Made by a program: the position numbers and the translations under genes. A stretch of 52,633 nucleotides of DNA from Streptomyces cinnamoneus (GTDB taxonomy: Bacteria > Actinomycetota > Actinomycetes > Streptomycetales > Streptomycetaceae): positions 1 through 52,633 of the forward strand of contig NZ_BMVB01000031.1 of NCBI RefSeq assembly GCF_014650495.1, written 5' to 3'. Under the pieces are notes generated by a model. The model did no database searches and was not told where the DNA came from. It worked only from the letters and a program-made list of their open reading frames with translations. Within the stretch, counting starts at the first letter, position 1. Each line of letters opens with the position of its first letter. Of the stretch, positions 41,283 through 50,800 are shown in pieces.

Positions 41283-42947
41283 TCAGCGCACGGGGGCGTC
41301 CACGCGCTCCACGTGCTGGCTGCCGGAGCGGGTGCGGTAGGAGCGGGTCCAGGAGGACGTCGCGTCCGGGTTCCTCTTGTCGGAGACGACGTAGTAGTCC
41401 ATCTGGGCCCGCTCGGCCGTGACGTCCAGCACGCCGTAGCCGTGCGAGTCCATGTCGAGCCACTTCACGTGCCGGTTGGCGGCCTTGATGGCGGTGGCGG
41501 CGGCCAGGGACACCGTGTGCGGCGCCACGTGCAGGATGTCGTCGAGGTTGTCGGAGGTGACCGAGGTGACGACGAACTCGGTGGCCACCGACGACGACAG
41601 CGGGTACGTGGCCGCCCTCTTCGGCACGTCGTTGGCCCAGGCCATGTGGATGTCGCCGGTGAGGAAGACGGTGTTGCGGATGGCGCGGTCGGCCAGGTGG
41701 GCTATCAGCTCGCGCCGGTCGTCGGTGTAGCCGTCCCACTGGTCGGTGTTGATGGTGATGCCGCCCTTCGGCAGCCCCAGCAGCTCCGCCAGCGGCTCCA
41801 GGAGGTGGGCCGGGAGTGCGCCGAAGGCGACCGGGGAGATCATCACCGGGTTGCCGACGAGCCGCCAGGTGGTGTCGGAGGACGCCAGGCCGTCCTTGAG
41901 CCAGTCCAGCTGCGCCCGGCCCGTGATCGTGCGCTCGGGGTCGTCCACCGAGCCGCTGCCGTTCTTCGCCTGCTGCGAGCGGAACGATCTCAGGTCCAGC
42001 AGGTGCAGGTCGGCCAGCTTGCCGAAGCGCAGCCGGCGGTAGGTGGTGCCCTCGGTGGAGGGGCGGACGGGCATCCACTCGAAGTACGCCTGCTTGGCCG
42101 CCGCCATGCGCACGGCCCAGTCGCCCTCGGCGCCGGGGGTGTGGTTCTCGGCGCCGCCGGTCCAGGCGTCGTTGGCGAACTCGTGGTCGTCCCAGATGGC
42201 CACGACGGGGTGGGCGTGGTGCAGGGCCTGCAGGGCGGGGTCGGTGCGGTAGCGGCCGTGGCGGGTGCGGTAGTCGGCCAGCGTGACGATCTCGTGGGCG
42301 GGGGCGTGCGGGCGCACGACGTACTTGGCGGCGGGGTACTGGCCGGTGCCGTACTCGTAGATGTAGTCGCCGAGGTGGAGCACCGCGTCCAGGTCGCGGC
42401 GGTCGGCGAGGTGGCGGTAGGCGGAGAAGTGGCCCGACTCCCAGTTGGCGCAGGAGACCACGCCGAAGCGGACGCCCGTGGTGGCCGCGCCGTGGGCGGG
42501 GGCCGTGCGGGTACGGGCGGTGGGGGAGTGGGTGCCGTCCGCGGAGAAGCGGAAGAAGTACCCCGTGGCGGGGCGCAGGCCGCGCACGTCCGCCTTGACG
42601 GTGTGGTCGGTGGCGGCGGAGGCGGTCACCGAGCCGCGGGCGACGACGCGGGTGAAGCCGGCGTCCTCGGCCACCTCCCAGGCGACCTCGACGGCCGGGC
42701 CGCGGCCGGAGCCGGGCTCGGCGTCCGCGGTGGGGGTGACGCGGGTCCACAGCAGGATGCCGTCGGGCAGCGGGTCGCCGGAGGCGACGCCGTGCAGGAA
42801 GGTGGTGCCGGAGCCGGTCGTGGCTGCGGCCGGGGGGCCCGTGTCGGCCAGGGCCGCGGGGGCGGCGGCCAGGGGCAGCAGGGCAGCGGTGGCGGTGGCC
42901 GCGGCGGCCGTGACGGCGGTGCGGCGCGATATGTCGTGGGATGTCAC
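41283..42947 (-). CDS. phoD: Secreted alkaline phosphatase/phosphodiesterase PhoD
   Basis: A 554-aa metallophosphoesterase exported by Tat. The signal has the twin-arginine SRRTAVTAA followed by an Ala-rich core and a likely cut near ALAD (residues 30-35). A PhoD N-terminal domain precedes the catalytic domain with LHLGDYIYEYG, IWDDHEFANDAW and LTGDIHMAWAND, which hold the Fe/Ca ligands. It releases phosphate from phosphodiesters outside the cell. The GTG at 42947 lacks a good ribosome site. Homologues are PhoP-controlled; only a weak PHO-like GTTCGCCCGCC at 43010-43020 is seen. Confidence 0.93.
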   Translation of the reverse strand: MTSHDISRRTAVTAAAATATAALLPLAAAPAALADTGPPAAATTGSGTTFLHGVASGDPLPDGILLWTRVTPTADAEPGSGRGPAVEVAWEVAEDAGFTRVVARGSVTASAATDHTVKADVRGLRPATGYFFRFSADGTHSPTARTRTAPAHGAATTGVRFGVVSCANWESGHFSAYRHLADRRDLDAVLHLGDYIYEYGTGQYPAAKYVVRPHAPAHEIVTLADYRTRHGRYRTDPALQALHHAHPVVAIWDDHEFANDAWTGGAENHTPGAEGDWAVRMAAAKQAYFEWMPVRPSTEGTTYRRLRFGKLADLHLLDLRSFRSQQAKNGSGSVDDPERTITGRAQLDWLKDGLASSDTTWRLVGNPVMISPVAFGALPAHLLEPLAELLGLPKGGITINTDQWDGYTDDRRELIAHLADRAIRNTVFLTGDIHMAWANDVPKRAATYPLSSSVATEFVVTSVTSDNLDDILHVAPHTVSLAAATAIKAANRHVKWLDMDSHGYGVLDVTAERAQMDYYVVSDKRNPDATSSWTRSYRTRSGSQHVERVDAPVR

Positions 42948-43030
42948 GGGCCGTCACTTTACTGCCCGGTAATGCCGGGGGTAAGGCCGCGGGCGGGCGG
43001 TAACGAAGTGTTCGCCCGCCCGTCGGCCCG

Positions 43031-43056
43031 CCGTCGCCGACGCGCGCCGGCGACGG
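43031..43056 (-). terminator. Hairpin after the first DsbA-like gene
   Basis: CCGTCGCCG (43031-43039) and CGGCGACGG (43048-43056) form a perfect 9-bp stem with an 8-base loop, starting 8 bases after the stop on the minus strand. It separates the cassette from phoD. Confidence 0.6.
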
Positions 43057-43064
43057 TGCGGTGA

Positions 43065-43922
43065 CTACTTCTTGAGCGACTGCTCCAACAGGGCGGTGAA
43101 CTCCTGCGGTGCCTGCGGAGCCTGGCCCTGCTGGTTGGCCAGGACCTTGCCGTTGAGCTTGAGGCCGGGGGTGCCCTGGAGGTCCTTGCCCTGGCCGACG
43201 AAGGTGTCGAAGGTCTTGGACATCTCCTGCGCCCACTTGTCGTACGTGCCGTCCTTCACGTCCTTCTCGAAGGCGGCGTTGCCCTTGAGCTCCTTGACCT
43301 CCCCGGCGATGGAGAGCAGCTTCTCGTCGTCGGAGAACGCGTCGTCCCGCTCGTCGGGGTGGTTCTTCTGCGCGAACAGCGCCTTCTTGTAGTCCAGGAA
43401 CGCCTGGGGGCTGACGTTGAGCGCCGCGCCCAGCGCGCTCAGCGCGTTCTTCGACCCCGAACCCTTGATCATCGGGTTGCGGTCGAGGAAGGTGCCCATG
43501 CGGTACTGCACCTTGTACTTGCCGTCCTTGATGTCCTTCAGGACGGTTTCGCCGACCCTCTGCTCGAAGCCGGAGCAGACCGGGCAGCGCATGTCCTCGA
43601 AGACCTCCAGGGTGTTCTTCGCGTCCTGCTTGCCGACGACGACCGTGGTGCCCTTGTCGCCCGTGGAGTTGGCGGGCTGCCGGAAGTCGCCCTTGGCGGC
43701 GGCCGCGTCCCAGTCCTCGCTGCTGACCTTGTTGTTCTTGCTGCCGTCGGTCGCCTTGGTGAGGGCGATGCCGGCGCCGCCCGCGATGGCGAGGACCGCC
43801 ACGATCGCGCCGGCGACCAGGATCTGACGGCGGGTCTTGTCCTTCTTCGCCTGGCGCTCGCGCTCGGCGCGCAGCCGCTCGCGCGCGGCGGCCTTGTTCT
43901 GCGGGTTGTTGCGGTTGCTCAT
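43065..43922 (-). CDS. Membrane-anchored DsbA-like thioredoxin-fold protein (copy 1)
   Basis: A 285-aa protein. A Lys/Arg-rich cytoplasmic N-terminus (KAAARERLRAERERQAKKDK) precedes one membrane helix (about residues 33-54) and an outer thioredoxin-fold domain. The active site is CPVC (Cys113, Cys116) and the cis-Pro loop is GTPGLKLNGK. This is the DsbA/DSBA-like thioredoxin_4 layout, so it probably forms or reshuffles disulfides in exported proteins. The ATG at 43922 has GGAG upstream. It follows a membrane protein by 46 bases and is paralogous to the gene at 44764-45609. Confidence 0.9.
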   Translation of the reverse strand: MSNRNNPQNKAAARERLRAERERQAKKDKTRRQILVAGAIVAVLAIAGGAGIALTKATDGSKNNKVSSEDWDAAAAKGDFRQPANSTGDKGTTVVVGKQDAKNTLEVFEDMRCPVCSGFEQRVGETVLKDIKDGKYKVQYRMGTFLDRNPMIKGSGSKNALSALGAALNVSPQAFLDYKKALFAQKNHPDERDDAFSDDEKLLSIAGEVKELKGNAAFEKDVKDGTYDKWAQEMSKTFDTFVGQGKDLQGTPGLKLNGKVLANQQGQAPQAPQEFTALLEQSLKK

Positions 43923-43968
43923 GATGTCGCTCCGTCGGGGACGTACGGGAAAGGGACCGAAGTGGTGC

Positions 43969-44673
43969 TCAGGCGGATGCCGGGCACACGGGCGGTCCCC
44001 GCCGTACGACGGAGTGTCCGAGCAGGGGGAGAGTGCGGGAGGGCAGGGTGTCGCGCACGGGCCGGACGCGCACTCCTGCGGGACGGGCGCCGGCGCCGAG
44101 CGCGGCGACGGCCAGCAGCAGGGGCCGGAAGGCGAACGAGGCGACCGCGCGCAGCAGCCGCGTCAGCGCCACCTCGCCGCGCCGCAGCCAGGCGGCGGCC
44201 AGCAGCCCGACCGCGAGGTGCGCGGCGAGCAGCAGCCAGGGGGTGGCGGACGAGGCGGCCGCGCCGCCCTGCAGGGAGCCGGGGCCGTCGGCCGCCATCC
44301 GGGCCAGCGGGGTGCCGAAGTCACCGCCGCGGCAGACCAGATCGACGCCCATCGAGTGCAACGGGCCCGATATGGGGCCGCCGGCCGGGCCGTAACAGGC
44401 GTGCTGGCCGGTGGTGAAGACGGTGTCGGCGGCCAGCTCCAGCGGTACGAGCAGGGCGGCTATGGACCAGAAGCCGCGCTCCCGGCCGGCCAGGGCGTAG
44501 GCGACGGCGAAGCACACCGCCGACAGCACGGCGACCGTGGACACCGGCAGCGGGGTGCGCGACAGCAGGACGTGGGAGGCGGCGGACAGGGTGACGCAGA
44601 GCGCGGTGAACAGCGCGGCGCGCACTCCCCTGAACCGAACTGCCGTCCCCTCCATGACGCCGAAGTCTGCCAC
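43969..44673 (-). CDS. Membrane protein with paired outer cysteines (copy 1)
   Basis: A 234-aa protein of about five helices with no family I can name. Features shared with its paralogue at 45654-46310 are SAASHVLLS in helix 1, ERGFW, LLVPLELA, TTGQ..CYG and a second loop Cys (Cys93 and Cys114 here). Also shared are a His in helix 4 (AAHLAVGLLAAAWLRRGE) and the C-terminal HSVVRRGPP. Two cysteines in one predicted loop next to a DsbA-like gene suggest a redox partner, in the manner of DsbB or VKOR but with no visible homology. The start is uncertain: GTG at 44673 or ATG at 44655, both with weak sites. Confidence 0.75.
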   Translation of the reverse strand: MADFGVMEGTAVRFRGVRAALFTALCVTLSAASHVLLSRTPLPVSTVAVLSAVCFAVAYALAGRERGFWSIAALLVPLELAADTVFTTGQHACYGPAGGPISGPLHSMGVDLVCRGGDFGTPLARMAADGPGSLQGGAAASSATPWLLLAAHLAVGLLAAAWLRRGEVALTRLLRAVASFAFRPLLLAVAALGAGARPAGVRVRPVRDTLPSRTLPLLGHSVVRRGPPVCPASA

Positions 44674-44738
44674 GGCAACCGTGAGGTGTCGCGTCTCGAT
44701 TCGGCATCTTCGATGAGGGGACGGCAGGGGTGGCGGTA

Positions 44739-44757
44739 CTGCCGCCCGGGGCGGCAG
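44739..44757 (-). terminator. Hairpin after the second DsbA-like gene
   Basis: CTGCCGCC (44739-44746), the loop CGG and GGCGGCAG (44750-44757) form an 8-bp stem starting 6 bases after the stop at 44764. Each copy of the cassette thus ends in its own hairpin. Confidence 0.5.
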
Positions 44758-44763
44758 CGGCGG

Positions 44764-45609
44764 CTACTTGAGGTGTTCCGCGACCGCCGGGCCGAACTGC
44801 TGCGGGGTCATCGGGACGCCCTTGCCGTTCGCGGTCTCGACCTGGAGCTTCTTGCCGTCGATCTTCAGGGTGGGGGTGCCGGTGACGTCCTTGGCCTTGT
44901 CGAAGGTGTCGGACACCTCCAGCGCCCACTTGTCGAAGGTGCCGTCCTTGACGTTCTTCTCGAACTGGGCGTTCCCCTTGAGCGCGGGGATCTGCTGGGC
45001 GACCTTCAGCAGGACGTCGTCCTTGGAGAAGTCGTCCTTGGTCTCCTCGGGGTGGTTGGCCTTGGAGTAGAGGGCCTTGTTGTAGGCGCTGAAGGCTTCG
45101 GGGCTCACGTTCAGTGCGGCGCCGAGCGCGCTGAGCGCGTTCTTCGATCCCGTGCCGGCGATCTGGGGGTTGCGGTCGAGGAAGGTCCCGATGCGGTACG
45201 AGACCTTGTACTTGCCGTCCTTGACGTCCTTGTCGATCGTGTCGCCGACGTTCTGCTCAAAGACCGAGCAGATCGGGCAGCGCATGTCCTGGTAGACCTC
45301 CAGGGTGTGCCGGGCGTCCTTCTTGCCGATCACGATCTCGGTGCCGTTGTCGCCGGCGGTGTTGGCGGGCTTGACGAGGGTCTGCTCGGCCGCCGCCTTC
45401 CACGCCGCACTGGTGGACTTGTCGCCGCCGCCGTCGCTCATCCGGCTCACGCCGTAGGCGATGCCGCCGGCTATCGCCAGGACGCCGACGACCGCTCCGG
45501 CGACGACGAACTGGCGGCGGGCCTTCTCCCGCTTCGCCTGCTGCTCGCGCTCGGCGCGCAGCCGCTCGCGGGCGCTCTGCTTGTTCTCCCAGTTGTTGCG
45601 CTTGCTCAT
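44764..45609 (-). CDS. Membrane-anchored DsbA-like thioredoxin-fold protein (copy 2)
   Basis: A 281-aa paralogue of the gene at 43065-43922 with the same plan: basic N-terminus, one membrane helix (about 33-55) and a thioredoxin-fold domain. The active site is CPIC (Cys111, Cys114) and the cis-Pro loop GTPTLKIDGK. Blocks such as GTFLDRNP and SKNALSALGAALNVSP are identical in both copies, while flanking parts differ clearly, so the duplication is not recent. The ATG at 45609 has GGAG 10 bases upstream. Confidence 0.9.
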   Translation of the reverse strand: MSKRNNWENKQSARERLRAEREQQAKREKARRQFVVAGAVVGVLAIAGGIAYGVSRMSDGGGDKSTSAAWKAAAEQTLVKPANTAGDNGTEIVIGKKDARHTLEVYQDMRCPICSVFEQNVGDTIDKDVKDGKYKVSYRIGTFLDRNPQIAGTGSKNALSALGAALNVSPEAFSAYNKALYSKANHPEETKDDFSKDDVLLKVAQQIPALKGNAQFEKNVKDGTFDKWALEVSDTFDKAKDVTGTPTLKIDGKKLQVETANGKGVPMTPQQFGPAVAEHLK

Positions 45610-45653
45610 GGTGGTGCTTCTCCGTGGTGCTCTTGGTGCGGGTTTCTCTCTGC

Positions 45654-46310
45654 TCAGCCGAGGGCGGGGCCCAGCGGCGGTCCGCGCCGGACGACGGAGT
45701 GGAGAAGCGGCGTGCGCGGCCGTACGGTGCGCGCGGGGCGCGGGGGCCTTGCGGGTGCGCCCGCGGGCCGGGCGTACGCGCCGAGCGCGGCGGTGGCCAG
45801 CAGCAGCGGCCGGAAGGCGGCCACCGCGGCGGCGCGCAGCAGGCGGCCGAGCGCCGCCTCGCCGCGGCGCAGCCAGGCGGCGGCGAGCAGCCCGACCGTG
45901 ATGTGCCCGCCGAGCAGCAGCCAGGGGGCGGTGCCGGGGGCGGCGACGTCGGCCAGCGGCCCGCCCATGCTGCCGCTGCACAGCCAGGTCAGCGCGCCCG
46001 GGGCGGCGGCCGGGTGGCCGCCGGAGCCGTAGCAGGTGTCCTGGCCGGTGGTGAACAGTGCCCCGGAGGCCAGCTCCAGGGGGACGAGGAGGCCGGCGAT
46101 GCGCCAGAAGCCGCGTTCCTCGCCGGCGAGGGCGTAGGCGAGCGCGAAGACGCCGGCGCCGGCCGCGGCGACGGCCGGGGCGGGCAGGGACCTGCCGGAC
46201 AGCAGCACGTGGGAGGCCGCGGACAGCAGGACGCACAGCGCTGAGAACAGCGCCGCGCGCAGTGCCCGCAGCCGTGCCGCCGATATGTCCATGAGGGCCG
46301 AGTCTGTCAT
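45654..46310 (-). CDS. Membrane protein with paired outer cysteines (copy 2)
   Basis: A 218-aa paralogue of 43969-44673 with about five helices. Cys93 (TTGQDTCYG) and Cys111 (LTWLCSG) align with the loop cysteines of copy 1. The His residues in SAASHVLLS and GGHITVGLLAAAWLRRGE and the tail HSVVRRGPP are also kept. The start at 46310 lies 19 bases after the DUF2252 stop, so the genes may share a transcript; an internal ATG at 46292 is the alternative. Function unknown; see copy 1 for the redox-partner idea. Confidence 0.75.
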   Translation of the reverse strand: MTDSALMDISAARLRALRAALFSALCVLLSAASHVLLSGRSLPAPAVAAAGAGVFALAYALAGEERGFWRIAGLLVPLELASGALFTTGQDTCYGSGGHPAAAPGALTWLCSGSMGGPLADVAAPGTAPWLLLGGHITVGLLAAAWLRRGEAALGRLLRAAAVAAFRPLLLATAALGAYARPAGAPARPPRPARTVRPRTPLLHSVVRRGPPLGPALG

Positions 46311-46329
46311 GCCGCCGGATAAGCCATGG

Positions 46330-47664
46330 CTAAAGCCCCGGGATCCTGCCGTTGCGGAAGAGGTCCACGAAGATCTGGTGGTCCGCGCGGGCCCGGGCGC
46401 CGTAGGTGTGGGCGAAGTCGACGAGCAGGTCGGCGAAGCCCTCCTCGTCGGCGGCGATGACGGCGTCGATGGCGCGCTCGGTGGAGAACGGCACCAGCGA
46501 GTGGCCGCTCTGGTCGTCGGCGGCGGCGTGCATGGTGGCTGTGGCGCGGCCCAGGTCGGCGACGACGGCGGCGATCTCGTCCGGGTCGTCGATGTCCGAC
46601 CAGTCGAGGTCGACGGCGTACGGGGAGACCTCGGCCACCAGCTGCCCGGCGCCGTCCAGCTCCGTCCAGCCCAGCCACGGGTCGGCGTGGGCCTGCAGGG
46701 CGCGCTGGGAGATCACCGTGCGGTGGCCCTCGTGCTGGAAGTAGCCGCGCACCACGGGGTCGGTGATGTGCCGGGAGACCGCGGGGGTCTGCGCCTGCTT
46801 CATGTAGATGACGACGTCGTTCTCCAGGGCGTCGCTGTTGCCCTCCAGGAGGATGTTGTACGAGGGCAGCCCGGCGCTGCCGATGCCGATGCCGCGGCGG
46901 CCGACGACGTCCTTGACGCGGTAGGAGTCGGGGCGGGCCAGGCTGGTGTCGGGGAGGGTCTCCAGGTAGCCGTCGAAGGCCGCGAGGATCTTGTAGCGGG
47001 TGGCCGCGTCCAGCTCGATGGAGCCGTCGTCGTCGAGGAAGCGCCGCTCGAAGTCCCTGATCTCGGTCATCGTGGCCAGCAGCCCGAAGCGGGTCATCGC
47101 CCGGGCCTCGCGCAGCGCGTCCAGCAGCGGACCGTCGGCGGTGTCCAGGGTGAACGGCGGCAGCTCAGTCACATCGGAGCCCTTGGCGCCGGCGGCCAGG
47201 GCGTGGATGCGCTCGCGGTAGGCGGCGGCGTAGATCCGCACCAGCTCGGAGATCTTCTCGTCGCTGAGCGCCTTGGTGTAGCCGATCAGCGCCAGGGAGG
47301 CGGCGAAGCGCTTGAGGTCCCAGGTGAAGGGGCCGACGTACGCCTCGTCGAAGTCGTTGACGTTGAAGACCAGGCGGCCGTTGGCGTCCATGTACGTGCC
47401 GAAGTTCTCGGCGTGCAGGTCGCCGTGGATCCACACCCGGCTCGTGCGGTCGTCCAGGTACGGGCCGCCGTCGCGCTCGTGCTCCAGGTCGGAGTAGAAG
47501 AGGCAGGCCGTGCCCCGGTAGAAGGCGAAGGCGGAGGCGGCCATCTTCCGGAACTTCACGCGGAAGGCGGCCGGGTCGGCCGCGAGCAGCTCACCGAAGG
47601 CGGTGTCGAAAACGGCGAGGATCTCTTCGCCGCGCTGCGTGGCCGGGGCGTACTCGGTCGCCAT
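46330..47664 (-). CDS. DUF2252 protein (kinase-like fold)
   Basis: A 444-aa DUF2252 protein. The family has a protein-kinase/aminoglycoside-phosphotransferase-like core. Here VWIHGDLHAENFGTYMD resembles the catalytic loop and FNVNDFDEAYVGPFTWDLKR the metal-binding DFD segment, so phosphotransfer is possible. The substrate is unknown. The ATG at 47664 follows AGGAGGA. It is divergent from dnaE and may be the first gene of the set leading into the membrane/DsbA-like cassettes. A CCCCGGC/GCCGGGG hairpin (47688-47705) lies in its leader. Confidence 0.88.
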   Translation of the reverse strand: MATEYAPATQRGEEILAVFDTAFGELLAADPAAFRVKFRKMAASAFAFYRGTACLFYSDLEHERDGGPYLDDRTSRVWIHGDLHAENFGTYMDANGRLVFNVNDFDEAYVGPFTWDLKRFAASLALIGYTKALSDEKISELVRIYAAAYRERIHALAAGAKGSDVTELPPFTLDTADGPLLDALREARAMTRFGLLATMTEIRDFERRFLDDDGSIELDAATRYKILAAFDGYLETLPDTSLARPDSYRVKDVVGRRGIGIGSAGLPSYNILLEGNSDALENDVVIYMKQAQTPAVSRHITDPVVRGYFQHEGHRTVISQRALQAHADPWLGWTELDGAGQLVAEVSPYAVDLDWSDIDDPDEIAAVVADLGRATATMHAAADDQSGHSLVPFSTERAIDAVIAADEEGFADLLVDFAHTYGARARADHQIFVDLFRNGRIPGL

Positions 47665-47846
47665 CGCTGGGTCCTCCTGGTGGGCATCCCCGGCGGTGGC
47701 CGGGGGAGGGGCATGGGGCGGACACATGTGCTGCCGTCCGCAGGCGTCCGAGGCTACCGGCGCGTGCCCGCGACTGTCGGTGGGGGCCGGTAACCTTCAA
47801 AGCTGTCCCTTTCCGACCCGCTGCCGCCCGCCGGAGGTCTTCCACC

Positions 47847-50800
47847 GTGGCCAAGACGCCGTTCACGCACCTGCACGTCCACACCCAGTACTCGCTGCTG
47901 GACGGTGCCGCGCGGCTCAAGGACATGTTCAACGCCTGCAATGAGATGGGCATGACACACATTGCCATGTCCGACCACGGCAACCTCCACGGTGCGTACG
48001 ACTTCTTCCACTCCGCCCAGAAGGCCGGGATCACCCCGATCATCGGCATCGAGGCGTACGTCGCCCCCGAGTCCCGGCGCAACAAGCGCAGGATCCAGTG
48101 GGGCCAGCCGCACCAGAAGCGGGACGACGTCTCCGGTTCGGGTGGTTACACCCACAAGACGATCTGGGCGGCCAACGCCACCGGCCTGCACAACCTCTTC
48201 CGGCTGTCCTCCGACGCCTACGCCGAGGGCTGGCTGACCAAGTGGCCGCGCATGGACAAGGAGACCATCAGCCAGTGGTCCGAGGGGCTCATCGCCTCCA
48301 CCGGCTGCCCCTCCGGCGAGCTGCAGACCCGGCTGCGCCTCGGCCAGTTCGACGAGGCCCTGAAGTCGGCCTCCGAGTACCAGGACATCTTCGGCAAGGA
48401 CCGCTACTTCCTGGAGCTGATGGACCACGGCATCGAGATCGAGCGCCGGGTCCGCGACGGACTGCTGGAGATCGGCAAGAAGCTCGGCATCCCGCCGCTG
48501 GTCACCAACGACTCCCACTACACCTACGCGCACGAGGCCGCCGCCCACGACGCGCTGCTGTGCATCCAGACCGGCAAGAACCTCTCGGACCCCGACCGCT
48601 TCCGCTTCGACGGCTCCGGCTACTACCTGAAGTCGACGGACGAGATGTACGCCATCGACGCCTCGGACGCCTGGCAGGAGGGGTGCGCCAACACCCAGCG
48701 GGTCGCCGAGCAGATCGACACCGAGGGCATGTTCCAGTTCCGGAACCTGATGCCCAAGTTCGACATCCCCGAGGGCTACACCGAGGTCACCTGGTTCCGC
48801 GAGGAGACCATGCGGGGCATGCACCGCCGCTTCCCGGGCGGCATCCCCGAGGACCGCATGAAGCAGGTCGAGTACGAGATGGACACCATCATCTCGATGG
48901 GCTTCCCGGGCTACTTCCTCGTGGTCGCCGACTTCATCATGTGGGCCAAGAAGCAGGGCATCGCGGTGGGCCCCGGCCGAGGCTCCGCGGCCGGCTCGAT
49001 CGTCGCGTACGCCCTGGGCATCACCGACCTCGACCCGATCCCGCACGGCCTGATCTTCGAGCGGTTCCTGAACCCCGAGCGCATCTCGATGCCCGATGTC
49101 GACATCGACTTCGACGAGCGCCGGCGCGCCGAGGTGATCCGGTACGTCACCGAGAAGTACGGCGCCGACAAGGTCGCCATGATCGGCACCTACGGCACCA
49201 TCAAGGCCAAGAACGCCATCAAGGACTCCGCCCGCGTCCTGGGCTACCCCTACGCGATGGGCGACCGCCTCACCAAGGCGATGCCCGCGGACGTCCTCGG
49301 CAAGGGCATCCCGCTCTCCGGCATCCTCGACCCCAAGCACCCGCGCTACAGCGAGGCCGGCGAGATCCGGGGGATGTACGAGAACGAGCCGGACGTGAAG
49401 AAGGTCATCGACACCGCGATGGGTGTCGAGGGCCTGGTCCGGCAGATGGGTGTGCACGCGGCCGGCGTGATCATGTCCAGCGAGACGATCACCGACCACG
49501 TCCCGGTCTGGGTGCGCCACTCCGACGGTGTGACCATCACGCAGTGGGACTATCCGAGCTGTGAGTCGCTCGGCCTGCTGAAGATGGACTTCCTCGGCCT
49601 GCGCAACCTCACGATCATGGACGACGCCGTCAAGATGGTGAAGGCCAACAAGGGGATCGACATCGATCTCCTGGCCCTCCCGCTCGACGACCCCACGACC
49701 TTCGAGCTGCTCCAGCGCGGTGACACCCTCGGCGTCTTCCAGTTCGACGGCGGGCCCATGCGGTCCCTGCTGCGGCTGATGAAGCCCGACAACTTCGAAG
49801 ACATCTCCGCCGTGTCCGCCCTGTACCGGCCGGGCCCGATGGGCATGAACTCGCACACGAACTACGCGCTGCGCAAGAACAAGCAGCAGGAGATCACGCC
49901 GATCCACCCGGAGCTGGAGGAGCCGCTCCAGGAGGTCCTGGCCGTCACCTACGGCCTGATCGTCTACCAGGAGCAGGTCCAGAAGGCCGCCCAGATCATC
50001 GCCGGGTACTCGCTCGGCGAGGCCGACATCCTCCGCCGCGTCATGGGCAAGAAGAAGCCCGAGGAGCTGGCGAAGAACTTCGTCCTCTTCCAGGAGGGCG
50101 CCCGCAAGAAGGGCTACAGCGACGAGGCCATCCAGGCCCTGTGGGACGTGCTGGTCCCCTTCGCCGGCTACGCCTTCAACAAGGCCCACTCCGCCGCGTA
50201 CGGCCTCGTCTCGTACTGGACGGCCTACCTCAAGGCCAACCACCCCGCCGAGTACATGGCCGCCCTGCTGACGTCCGTCAAGGACGACAAGGACAAGTCG
50301 GCGACCTACCTCAACGAGTGCCGCCGCATGGGCATCAAGGTGCTCCCGCCCAACGTCAACGAGTCCGAGGCCAACTTCGCGGCCCAGGGCGACGACGTGA
50401 TCCTCTTCGGCCTCACCGCCGTCCGAAACGTCGGCGCCAACGTCGTCGACTCGATCATCCGCTGCCGCAAGTCCAAGGGGAAGTACGTCTCCTTCCCCGA
50501 CTTCCTCGACAAGGTCGAGGCCGTCGTCTGCAACAAGCGCACCGTCGAATCGCTGATCAAGGCCGGTGCCTTCGACGAGATGGGCCACACCCGCAAGGGC
50601 CTCACCGCGCACTACGAACCGATGATCGACAACGTGGTGCAGGTCAAGCGCAAGGAGGCCGAGGGACAGTTCGACCTGTTCGGCGGCATGGGCGGCGACG
50701 ACGGCGCCGACGACGGCCCCGGCTTCGGGCTCGACGTGGAGTTCTCCGACCTCGAGTGGGAGAAGGCGTACCTCCTCGCGCAGGAGCGCGAGATGCTCGG

